NCBI GenBank assembly: GCA_031179845.1
Contig: JAPSHM010000007.1
Location: forward strand, 1 to 33,371
DNA length: 33,371 nt
From: Pedobacter sp.
Lineage (GTDB): Bacteria > Bacteroidota > Bacteroidia > Sphingobacteriales > Sphingobacteriaceae
Reading direction: 5' to 3'
How positions within the stretch are numbered: position 1 is the stretch's first letter; each line of letters starts with the position of its first letter. Below, one piece after another: positions 19,922-28,220 of this stretch. Position numbers and translations under genes: made by a program. The notes beneath the pieces were generated by a model. It searched no databases, was not told the DNA's origin, and worked only from the letters and a program-made list of their open reading frames with translations.

Positions 19922-21087
19922 ACTTGAGTATCGAAAAATGATTTGGCTTGGAATGACTTGAAATTCAATTCTTTAAAAACCTTTACAATTTGCTCAGAAG
20001 CGCTTCCATCTCCGAAAAGACTTTCATTAGTAGGTAATTCGTTTAGAAATCTAACATCTTTTACCAAAGAAAAAACCTTGTTTATTGAATCGATCGTTGG
20101 CTGACAATTAACAATTGTAGACGCCTGTATTCGACCTTTTTGACGGTTCCCAATATTGATCGTTGGTACTTTAAAATAAGGTGCCTCGACAATTCCACTG
20201 GAACTATTCCCTACAACAGCTGTAACATATTGCATAGTTGACAAGTATAGTAGTTGTCCCATTGAAGTAAACGACATCGCTTTCTGAGAGTTTCTCTCAA
20301 CATACCGATCAATTATCTCATTGATAATCCGGCCATCTGTATCAGCATTTGCTTTTGTAAAAATAAACAGACTATCCTCCTGCTCATCAATAACACTTAA
20401 AAGATTTTCCAATTGAACCTGCGCAGGTACTGTATCTAATGTCGGAGGATGAAATGTAACTAAGTAATTATATTTTTTTAAAGCCACTCCGATTTTAGTC
20501 TCCAAATCTTTGCGACTTAACAAATTCAGTAAGCGAACATTATCCAAGCCGATTGCGCCAACAGTAAATACGGTTGATGGATTTTCTCCGAGCTGTATAA
20601 TTCGTTTTCGATAAACCTCCGTCGCAGCAAAATGTAAATGGCTCATTTTAGTTATGGAATGGCGAATTGCATCGTCATAAGCACCCTCAGTTACTTCTCC
20701 CCCATGCACGTGGGCGATCGGTATTTTTAATATCAGTGCTGAAGAAGCTAAAGCTAACATTTCATATCTATCTCCTAAAATAACTAGCAAATCGGGTAGC
20801 AAATTCGTCAAAGCATCTGCAAACCCAATCATTCCTAATCCCATAGATTTGACTATGCTTCCAGAAGAATCTGAAGAAAGTAACATTTCAACTTTTGCGT
20901 CAATACTTATTCCATCTTTCACAATTTCTTGGAAGGTCAATCCAAATTCAGGTGAAAGATGTGCGCCTGTAACCAAAACCTGCAATTGCCATCTTTCTTC
21001 TTGACTAATTTTATCAATTAGTGGTTTCAATAATCCATATTCCGCCCGGGTACCAGTTGCTACACATATTTTCATTTCACAGTTCAA
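19918..21087 (-). CDS. Hydrolysing sugar-nucleotide 2-epimerase (NeuC/LegG-like)
   Basis: KICVATGTRAEYGLLKPLI, LGDRYEMLALASSALILKIPIAHVHGGEVTEGAYDDAIRHSITKMSHLHF, VVGNSSSGIVEAP; likely start at internal Met5 (21075). Confidence 0.92.
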   Translation of the reverse strand: MNCEMKICVATGTRAEYGLLKPLIDKISQEERWQLQVLVTGAHLSPEFGLTFQEIVKDGISIDAKVEMLLSSDSSGSIVKSMGLGMIGFADALTNLLPDLLVILGDRYEMLALASSALILKIPIAHVHGGEVTEGAYDDAIRHSITKMSHLHFAATEVYRKRIIQLGENPSTVFTVGAIGLDNVRLLNLLSRKDLETKIGVALKKYNYLVTFHPPTLDTVPAQVQLENLLSVIDEQEDSLFIFTKANADTDGRIINEIIDRYVERNSQKAMSFTSMGQLLYLSTMQYVTAVVGNSSSGIVEAPYFKVPTINIGNRQKGRIQASTIVNCQPTIDSINKVFSLVKDVRFLNELPTNESLFGDGSASEQIVKVFKELNFKSFQAKSFFDTQV

Positions 21088-22087
21088 TTAAGTCATCTTC
21101 AAAGAAATCTTGCTTAGACTTTTGCCCTATAACAGAATCCCATTTCATAGGGGAAATGCCCGTACCCGGTCTTTTAACGGCAATATTATCGTCAGTAAAT
21201 ATTTCGCCCATTTTTATCAATTTTTTCGCAACAATGCTTTTCCTCGCAATCAACAGGTTTTTCATTTCAGATGGAGAAGGCTCCTTTGAACCTGAACCCG
21301 ACAATGCCTTTTCAATATTCTTGATAGCAGATACCATAGCTTTTAATTCGTGCGGCTCAAGGGAAGCTTTATGATCTGGTCCTGGCAAACTCTTATCAAG
21401 GGTAAAATGCTTCTCTATAATCGAAGCTCCCATTGCAACTGCAGCTATGGGAACCTCAATGCCTAACGTATGATCGGAGTAACCTACCGCTATATCAAAT
21501 TGCTTCCCTATATGTAACATCGCCTTTAAATTTACATCAACCATTGGCGTAGGGTACTCGGTATTGCAGTGAAGAATAGTAATATTTTCTTTACCTATAC
21601 CCCCTGCAAGAAAAATATCCAAAGCCGCGTTAATCTCTTGGATTGTAGACATTCCTGTGGAAAGAATTACCTCTGAAAACAACGATGCGGCTTTTCGTAA
21701 ATATGGCAAATTGGTGATTTCTCCGGAAGGTATTTTAACTAACGTCAAACCGATATCCGCCAGAAAGTGAAGTGAGTCCAGATCAAATGCAGTGGAAAAA
21801 AAATTTATATTTTTTTTTCGACAATACGCTATTAACTTTTCATGATCTGCCTCTGATAGTTCCAATTTTTTAACCATATCAAATTGAGATTCATTAGCCA
21901 TTTTTGTATTTTCAATTTGGTATTCGGCTTTCTTAGCATTTTTTGTGATACTCAGTTCCGTCTTAAACGTTTGAAATTTCACATAGTCAACACCTGCATC
22001 AACAGCCACATCAATTAAACGAAATGCATTCTCCAAGCTCCCATTATGATTTACACCAGCCTCTGCTATTATAATTGTATTACTCAT
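21077..22087 (-). CDS. Nonulosonate synthase (NeuB/LegI-like)
   Basis: IIAEAGVNHNGSLENAFRLIDVAVDAGVDYVKFQTFK, HCNTEYPTPMVDVNLKAM, GYSDHTLGIEVPIAAVAMGASIIEKHFTLDKSLPGPDHKASL and C-terminal SAF-type region. Confidence 0.94.
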   Translation of the reverse strand: MSNTIIIAEAGVNHNGSLENAFRLIDVAVDAGVDYVKFQTFKTELSITKNAKKAEYQIENTKMANESQFDMVKKLELSEADHEKLIAYCRKKNINFFSTAFDLDSLHFLADIGLTLVKIPSGEITNLPYLRKAASLFSEVILSTGMSTIQEINAALDIFLAGGIGKENITILHCNTEYPTPMVDVNLKAMLHIGKQFDIAVGYSDHTLGIEVPIAAVAMGASIIEKHFTLDKSLPGPDHKASLEPHELKAMVSAIKNIEKALSGSGSKEPSPSEMKNLLIARKSIVAKKLIKMGEIFTDDNIAVKRPGTGISPMKWDSVIGQKSKQDFFEDDLIEL

Positions 22088-22114
22088 CGTAATTCGTTCT
22101 GAAAATAAAACATA

Positions 22115-22744
22115 TTAATTATCGGACATCTTCTTTGCTGGCACGCCAACTACAGTAACAGAATTAGGTACATTTTTTAGAACTAAAGATGACGCACCTA
22201 TAATTGAATCACTTCCTATTGTCTTGTATTGCAAAATAGTTGACCCAACCCCTATGAGATTCCTGTCTCCGATACTTACACCCCCCGAGATGTTGACAGA
22301 TGGATTTATTACGTTACAATTCCCTATAACCACATCGTGTCCAACCGTAGTTAGCAGATTGAAAACGTTGAAATTACCTATTTTTATGTCTATTGTCAAA
22401 GTGACATTAGAGGTGAAGATATTTCCCTTACCCAGTATTATGTTATCGAAATCACCGGTTACATTTGGATGAATCAAATTCGGAAAATCAAACTCTTTGA
22501 ACTTCAATGAAAATTCATGTATCAACTTTGGATTCCCCACTCCAATAGCCAAGTAAACGTTCTGGCTATCTAGTTTAAAAAAGTCTATTTCTTCAATGAC
22601 TGGAATCACCTCGGTTTTGAAAATTAATCCATCCGCTTTTTCATGATTAATAAATCCCTTGACACGATAGCCACCAATAAGTTTAATTAATGCATATACT
22701 TCTTTTGCAAAACCACCACAGCCTATTATATAAATATCTTTCAT
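22115..22744 (-). CDS. NeuD/PglD/LegH-like hexapeptide acyltransferase
   Basis: MKDIYIIGCGGFAKEVYALI, VGHDVVIGNCNVINPSVNISGGVSIGDRNLIGVGSTI; internal Met11 start (22744) avoids overlap with the upstream gene; track ORF is 22115-22774. Confidence 0.85.
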   Translation of the reverse strand: MKDIYIIGCGGFAKEVYALIKLIGGYRVKGFINHEKADGLIFKTEVIPVIEEIDFFKLDSQNVYLAIGVGNPKLIHEFSLKFKEFDFPNLIHPNVTGDFDNIILGKGNIFTSNVTLTIDIKIGNFNVFNLLTTVGHDVVIGNCNVINPSVNISGGVSIGDRNLIGVGSTILQYKTIGSDSIIGASSLVLKNVPNSVTVVGVPAKKMSDN

Positions 22745-22748
22745 AACA

Positions 22749-23486
22749 TTATTGAATTGAGTATCCGCCATCAACTGTCAAACTTTGGCCTGTTATCCAT
22801 CGGCTTTGATTGGAAAGCAAAAATGTGATGACAGGTGTAATATCACCTACTTCGCCGATCCCAAGTGGGTGCATATCTTTAATTCGACTAATATTTTCCT
22901 CGGATAACTCACTAAAAAGCTTTTCAGTTAAAGGTGTGGTTACAATGCCAGGTAAAACTGCATTTACCCTTATTTTTCTTTTCGCTAATTCGATAGCCGA
23001 TGCCTTTACCATGCCTAATATGGCGGCCTTGGTTGAACAATATCCAACCTTTCCACTTTGCCCTAGAGCCCCCATTACCGACGACAAGAAAATAAAGCTT
23101 GCGCCGTCATTACTGTTTTTTTTCTTTGAAACAATTCTCAATAATTCAATCGCAGCAAAAACGTTTATCTCGTAAATCCTTCTGACCTTATCAACCTTAT
23201 ACATTGATAGCGGAATTGTTTCTTCAATGCCGGCACAATGTACAAATCCATCAATTTTTCCGTGAGCACTTATAAAGTTATTAATTAACTCTTCGATACC
23301 TCCTAAATCCGACAAATCAAAAGATTCAAAAAAAAATTGCTTATTACTTTCCAAATTTATCTGCCTTTGTAATTTTGAAATGTCCCTTCCGATTCCCAAA
23401 ATTGTACAATCTTTTTCAAGTAGTGCTGTGGAAAGCCCCAATCCGATCCCCGAAGTCACTCCGGTAACAATGATATTTCCCCCCAT
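22749..23486 (-). CDS. Short-chain dehydrogenase/reductase (FabG/PtmA-like)
   Basis: NIIVTGVTSGIGLGLS cofactor motif; SSVMGALGQSGKVGYCSTKAAILGMVKASAIELA catalytic S-YxxxK; VNAVLPGIVTTPL. Confidence 0.9.
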   Translation of the reverse strand: MGGNIIVTGVTSGIGLGLSTALLEKDCTILGIGRDISKLQRQINLESNKQFFFESFDLSDLGGIEELINNFISAHGKIDGFVHCAGIEETIPLSMYKVDKVRRIYEINVFAAIELLRIVSKKKNSNDGASFIFLSSVMGALGQSGKVGYCSTKAAILGMVKASAIELAKRKIRVNAVLPGIVTTPLTEKLFSELSEENISRIKDMHPLGIGEVGDITPVITFLLSNQSRWITGQSLTVDGGYSIQ

Positions 23487-23488
23487 TA

Positions 23489-23725
23489 TTATTCTTGTTC
23501 AAATCTCTCGGGTCCAATTTTAGTTATTAAACTTTCAATTGTAGTAATTTCGTGTATGTCACTTCCTGTTAAAGAAACACCAAAATATTCAGAGACGTAA
23601 CTTATTAATACCATAGCTTGCAAAGAATCCCATTCATCCAAATCTTTTATATTTGTATTCGCAGTCAATCTACTTTCAATTTCCAATTCTTCAGCCAAGC
23701 CATGAATAAAATCTGATATTTTCAT
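23489..23725 (-). CDS. Acyl carrier protein
   Basis: 78 aa; DEWDSLQAMVLISYVSEYFGVSL with phosphopantetheine-type DSL motif (Ser34). Confidence 0.88.
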   Translation of the reverse strand: MKISDFIHGLAEELEIESRLTANTNIKDLDEWDSLQAMVLISYVSEYFGVSLTGSDIHEITTIESLITKIGPERFEQE

Positions 23726-23737
23726 TTTTATAGTTTT

Positions 23738-24745
23738 TTATAGTCCTTTATTTAAAAATATACTTCCACCACACCAAGACAGTCCAACACCAAAACCAAC
23801 TACGATGATTTCTTCTGTTTTTTGAAAATCATGGCTATTTGAATAATTTTTTAAAGCAATGGGTATTGTACATGAGACCGTGTTTCCTCCATCCTCTAAA
23901 TCAATAAAAAAATTGTCCCTGGAGACTTTTAGCTTTTTCCTCAAAAATTCCAGCATAAAGGCATTTGCTTGATGAAAAATAAATTGGTCAATCTGGTTAA
24001 TCTCGACCTGGTTCTTAATCAAGATTTGTCGAGTAAAATTTGGTATGACTTCTCCCGTAAAATTAAATATTTCAGGTCCGTTCATATATAGCGTGTTATC
24101 GGTATAAACGTTATCAGTACCGTAAATAAACTCTTTTGCATCCGAGTCAAATTGATATTTCGACGCACCATTTTTTATAATTAGATTGTCATGTCCCGAT
24201 CCATCTGTTCCAAATAAAAAGTCGCCAATTTTTCGAGATTTTGAACATGAAATCAATGATGCTGTAGCTCCGTCGCCAAAAATAGCACGATTCGATCTAT
24301 CTTTTGGATGAAGAAATCGTGAATAGGTCTCTGCGGTTATAAGAAGTACATTTTTTGCCTGATTACTTGCGATTAATGATTTACTCAAACTTAACCCATA
24401 GGTATATCCAGAACAACCTAGATTAAAATCAATGGCACCAATATTCTTGTTTAAGCCTAATTTATTTTGCAATATACAGGCTGTGGTGGGCAGTATATAT
24501 TCAGGGCTTTGAGTACAATACAGTATGTAATCTATGCTACTTTTATCAATTCGTTTGAACAACTTATCGCAAGCCTTAATTGCCAGATCCAACGCAGTTT
24601 CGCCATCTACAATATATCGCTTCTTTATCCCTACTTTTTTTTCAAAATTATGAAAGTCATAATCAGGAAATTCTAGGCTGAGTTCCTCATTTGTTAAGCA
24701 TTTTTCAGGTAAAAAATATTCTATTGCTACTAATTCTGCTTCCAT
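23738..24745 (-). CDS. 3-oxoacyl-ACP synthase III (KASIII/FabH-like)
   Basis: Intact Cys-His-Asn triad by motif: NLGCSGYTYGL (C111), FHQANAFML (H258), DGGNTVSCTIPIAL (N288). Confidence 0.92.
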   Translation of the reverse strand: MEAELVAIEYFLPEKCLTNEELSLEFPDYDFHNFEKKVGIKKRYIVDGETALDLAIKACDKLFKRIDKSSIDYILYCTQSPEYILPTTACILQNKLGLNKNIGAIDFNLGCSGYTYGLSLSKSLIASNQAKNVLLITAETYSRFLHPKDRSNRAIFGDGATASLISCSKSRKIGDFLFGTDGSGHDNLIIKNGASKYQFDSDAKEFIYGTDNVYTDNTLYMNGPEIFNFTGEVIPNFTRQILIKNQVEINQIDQFIFHQANAFMLEFLRKKLKVSRDNFFIDLEDGGNTVSCTIPIALKNYSNSHDFQKTEEIIVVGFGVGLSWCGGSIFLNKGL

Positions 24746-24749
24746 TTTA

Positions 24750-25904
24750 TTATAATCTTACTCCACTAGGAATATTGACAATTCTCTCCGATATCCAAAT
24801 GCTATTAGTTAAATCACCAGTTTGGCAATTTTGAAACATTTTTAATCTACTCATCAGTTCCCATATAGGCCTTGTCATTACACCGTTAGAATTGGAAAAG
24901 GTTAAGAAAGCATTACGTTCGTCAAGATCGTTGAATAGTATTGCATTAAGCCAATAATTAGCTTTCGCATCATCAATTTCTTCAACAAATTTAATCTCGG
25001 TTTCTTTAAAGAAGTCTCGATAATCAGCTGCAAGTTCTCTTTTATTTTCTACAAATTTCTCTAACTGTTCTAACTGGGCACAAGCCAAGGCTGCATTCAA
25101 ATTGGGCATTCTATAATTATAACCGATTTCGTCATGCACAAATTCCCACTTATGAGGAACCTTCGCCTGCGTGGTTAAGTGCTTAGCCCTTTTGGCAATG
25201 ACTTCATCATTTGTAACTAATGCACCACCACCACCACAGGTAACTGTCTTATTCCCATTAAAACTGAAGATGCCAATGCTACCAAATACACCGGTATGTC
25301 TACCTTTATAATAACTACCCAATGACTCAGCAGCATCCTCTACCAGATAGATGTTCCATTCTTCGCAAATTGCAGCGATTTCATCAATGCGACAAGGTAA
25401 CCCAAATGTGTGCATAGGCACACATGCAGCTATTTTCCTCCCCGTACCTTTGTTATATGTTCCATCGTGTCTCCTTTCTGCATTTTGGTGTAAAAAATCT
25501 TTCAATGCGTCAGGCGACATTCCTAAAGTATCTTTATCCACATCTAGAAAGACAGGTTGTGCGCCAATGTAACTGATTGCATTCGCAGTGGCAATGAAAG
25601 TTAAAGCCTGAGACAGCACTTCATCTTCTCTCTGTACTCCGGCCAATATAAGTCCCATATGAAGTGCATTTGTTCCATTCACAATTGCAATTGCATATTT
25701 TGCACCGGTAATCCGCATCAACATTTCTTCAAAACGATTTACATACGCCCCAACGGAAGATACAAATGTTGAATCTATAGCATCTATCACATAAATACGT
25801 TCATTGCCGATAAATACAGGTTCATGTAACCCAACAAAGTCTTTACCCGGATATTTGGCTTTAATAAAATCTGTTGTCCCTTGAAATCTCTCCACTACTG
25901 TCAT
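24750..25904 (-). CDS. LegC-like DegT/DnrJ/EryC1 PLP aminotransferase
   Basis: GAYVNRFEEMLMRITGAKYAIAIVNGTNALHMGLILAGV, EDAAESLGSYYKGRHTGVFGSIGIFSFNGNKTVTCGGGGAL (PLP Lys). Confidence 0.92.
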   Translation of the reverse strand: MTVVERFQGTTDFIKAKYPGKDFVGLHEPVFIGNERIYVIDAIDSTFVSSVGAYVNRFEEMLMRITGAKYAIAIVNGTNALHMGLILAGVQREDEVLSQALTFIATANAISYIGAQPVFLDVDKDTLGMSPDALKDFLHQNAERRHDGTYNKGTGRKIAACVPMHTFGLPCRIDEIAAICEEWNIYLVEDAAESLGSYYKGRHTGVFGSIGIFSFNGNKTVTCGGGGALVTNDEVIAKRAKHLTTQAKVPHKWEFVHDEIGYNYRMPNLNAALACAQLEQLEKFVENKRELAADYRDFFKETEIKFVEEIDDAKANYWLNAILFNDLDERNAFLTFSNSNGVMTRPIWELMSRLKMFQNCQTGDLTNSIWISERIVNIPSGVRL

Positions 25905-27091
25905 TACATTTTTGCATCTAAATATTTACCTGTCTCTTTATAACCAAAATTAGGAATCATATAATGAAACAATTTTACTATATCCTCTTTCGACCAGGCC
26001 TTATCTCTTTTCAATTTTGCGATAGAGTCACTGAAATAGTTTAATTTCTCCTGATCGAAACCGGATTCATTCTTCACTACACCCAAATTTTCAAAACGGT
26101 TCATGTCGAGCGTTTCATTTTCGGTAAAAAATTCTTCAAAGTCTTTTTCTCCGGTAGTATCACTCGAGGTGAATAAACATGGCCATTTTTTTAGCTCCGG
26201 TAATGTTCCTGCCAGTTCTCGCGCTTCATTTTCGGTTTTACACAAATAGGGTTCATAGCCTAATCCATTCAAATATTTCCCAGCGATGTCAGCGAAAGTA
26301 ATAAGGTGCAAATGCTCACTTAACTTTGGAAAAAAAATGTCCCGGTTTTCTCCAAACATACAGGACATCAAGCAAAGTTCCCCGGATTCTTTAGGTATTA
26401 CAAAATATCTTTTGATGTCATTTGGAGCAACGATTGGCTGACGCTTTTGTATGCGTTGGTTGAAACCATGTAGCAATGATCCATCGGAAAAAGCCACATT
26501 GGCGAAACGCGCAGTAGAAATATTGATTTCTTCACTTTTACGCATCAAAAACATTTCCATAATACGCTTAGAAGCTCCCATCATATTTACTGGATTTGCG
26601 GCTTTATCAGTAGAAACACAAAAATACTTTTTCACGCCTTTCGCAATAGATTGGTTAACCGTTTTAACCGTATTAAAAATATTTACGTCAATCATCCGCA
26701 TCAAAGTAAACGGATCTTTTTCGCTGCGAACGTGCTTTAACGCAGAAAGGTTAAGTACATAATCATATTCCCCATCTGCGTCAATAAAAGCATCATATTC
26801 TATCGAGCCAATATCCAAAGCAAATGTTTGGAAGTCGCCTTCTATATAACCATAAGAACTTCTTATATCTCTCACCAGCTCAACCATATTATTTTCACTG
26901 ATATCAACAACATGAAGTTTCTTAGGATCTCTTTTAAAGATCTCTTTTGTAACGGCCTGGCCAATTGACCCTGCACCTCCAATAACCAAGAACCTTGACT
27001 TTGAAACTTGATTTGTTAATGCCTCTTCATTTTGACATATATCATTCTGAAATAGCTCTTCCGTCCGTCCAATTAAACTTAGTGTTATCAT
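25904..27091 (-). CDS. LegB-like nucleotide-sugar 4,6-dehydratase
   Basis: RFLVIGGAGSIGQAVTKEIF, STDKAANPVNMMGASKRIMEMFL, TARFANVAFSDGSLLHGFNQRI; directly upstream of LegC-like gene. Confidence 0.9.
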   Translation of the reverse strand: MITLSLIGRTEELFQNDICQNEEALTNQVSKSRFLVIGGAGSIGQAVTKEIFKRDPKKLHVVDISENNMVELVRDIRSSYGYIEGDFQTFALDIGSIEYDAFIDADGEYDYVLNLSALKHVRSEKDPFTLMRMIDVNIFNTVKTVNQSIAKGVKKYFCVSTDKAANPVNMMGASKRIMEMFLMRKSEEINISTARFANVAFSDGSLLHGFNQRIQKRQPIVAPNDIKRYFVIPKESGELCLMSCMFGENRDIFFPKLSEHLHLITFADIAGKYLNGLGYEPYLCKTENEARELAGTLPELKKWPCLFTSSDTTGEKDFEEFFTENETLDMNRFENLGVVKNESGFDQEKLNYFSDSIAKLKRDKAWSKEDIVKLFHYMIPNFGYKETGKYLDAKM

Positions 27092-27098
27092 TTACTCT

Positions 27099-28211
27099 TT
27101 ATGTCAAAATATTTTTAAAAAACCGGCGTATTGTGAGTATTAATGAAATAATCAATCCTCCAATAATGCCTCCAAGGAGTATTGCCTTCATCTTTCCAGT
27201 CCGATCATTTTTTAATGGAAGAATAGGCTGATCAATAACTTGAATTAATGGGGTTTCTTTTAACAATGAAAATTTAGTCATTTCCAAATTCTTCACCATT
27301 TCAGCTACGATAGACTTATTCGTTTCAGCCGAAAATTGAGCTTTTTGCGTTGGTACTGCTCTTTGAACTTGACGAGTCGGATTAAGATTCGGCGTGGCAT
27401 CAGCAACAGCAACCGCTGTATAAATGGCCCCATTCATCACTGCTTTTACCGAATCCGTTTTCTCTTGTAATATTTGCACATTTCGTAATGTTTTTTTTGT
27501 TTTAGTATGTACATAAAACTCGCTTACATTTTTCACCAGCGCATCATTAAATGCTTTAGCAAAAAACTCATTTTTAGCTTTAACATTAACTTCTATGGTA
27601 CTCAACTTTTTATCTGGCTTGGCAACGGACAAATAATTTTTGTTAAGGTCTGACACTATAACACCTAAAATACTATCCCGTAAGCGATTTGGTTTGAATG
27701 CTTTTTGGTTGTTTGCCTTCGTATCAAAAAAAGTCAAATTCGCCAACTCAGGTTTTTCAGCCCAATCCTTATTTAAATCATTTTCTTGAATATACAAGTC
27801 TACCAGCAATTGTGTTGTACCATTTGCTACTATCTTCGTCAACAAGGTTTGCTCCAACATTGTACGAGATTTATATAAACCTAAAATGTTATCACCTTGG
27901 AAAATTCCACCACCACTACCTCCTAGGTCAACGCCTGCTATAGAAGCTAAGCCTGCTAGACTTCCTAACCCTCCAGCACTTTTTTCATCTTCCAATACAA
28001 AAGTGGTAGTGGCAGTATATACGGGCTTTCTAAAGTAAGCATAAATATACCCTATTGTTCCACCCATTAATCCAAATGCGATAATAATTAGCCATTTAGA
28101 AAGCAAATACCTCCACCAATCTCGAATCTTTAAAATCAACTCCTTCAATGAAATCTCGTCCGAATCTGATGAAGTGCTATTAACGTTTTCTAAACTCATT
28201 TTATGTAACAC
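27099..28211 (-). CDS. Wzz-like chain-length determinant/co-polymerase without a kinase domain
   Basis: N-terminal TM (WLIIIAFGLMGGTIGYIYAYFRKPVYTATTTFVLEDE) and C-terminal TM (AILLGGIIGGLIISLILTIRRFF) with VIDQPILPLKNDRTG proline segment. Confidence 0.85.
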   Translation of the reverse strand: MLHKMSLENVNSTSSDSDEISLKELILKIRDWWRYLLSKWLIIIAFGLMGGTIGYIYAYFRKPVYTATTTFVLEDEKSAGGLGSLAGLASIAGVDLGGSGGGIFQGDNILGLYKSRTMLEQTLLTKIVANGTTQLLVDLYIQENDLNKDWAEKPELANLTFFDTKANNQKAFKPNRLRDSILGVIVSDLNKNYLSVAKPDKKLSTIEVNVKAKNEFFAKAFNDALVKNVSEFYVHTKTKKTLRNVQILQEKTDSVKAVMNGAIYTAVAVADATPNLNPTRQVQRAVPTQKAQFSAETNKSIVAEMVKNLEMTKFSLLKETPLIQVIDQPILPLKNDRTGKMKAILLGGIIGGLIISLILTIRRFFKNILT

Positions 28212-28220
28212 TTATCTTTA

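Noticed and set aside
21021-21374. 117-aa plus-strand ORF antisense to NeuB/NeuC genes
   Set aside because: Overlaps two strongly supported genes on the minus strand and has no recognisable motif.
22810-23175. 121-aa plus-strand ORF antisense to the SDR
   Set aside because: Lies inside a well-supported SDR gene on the opposite strand; no recognisable protein pattern.
26451-26762. 103-aa plus-strand ORF antisense to LegB-like gene
   Set aside because: Shadow ORF of a conserved dehydratase; sequence is a by-product of the opposite frame.
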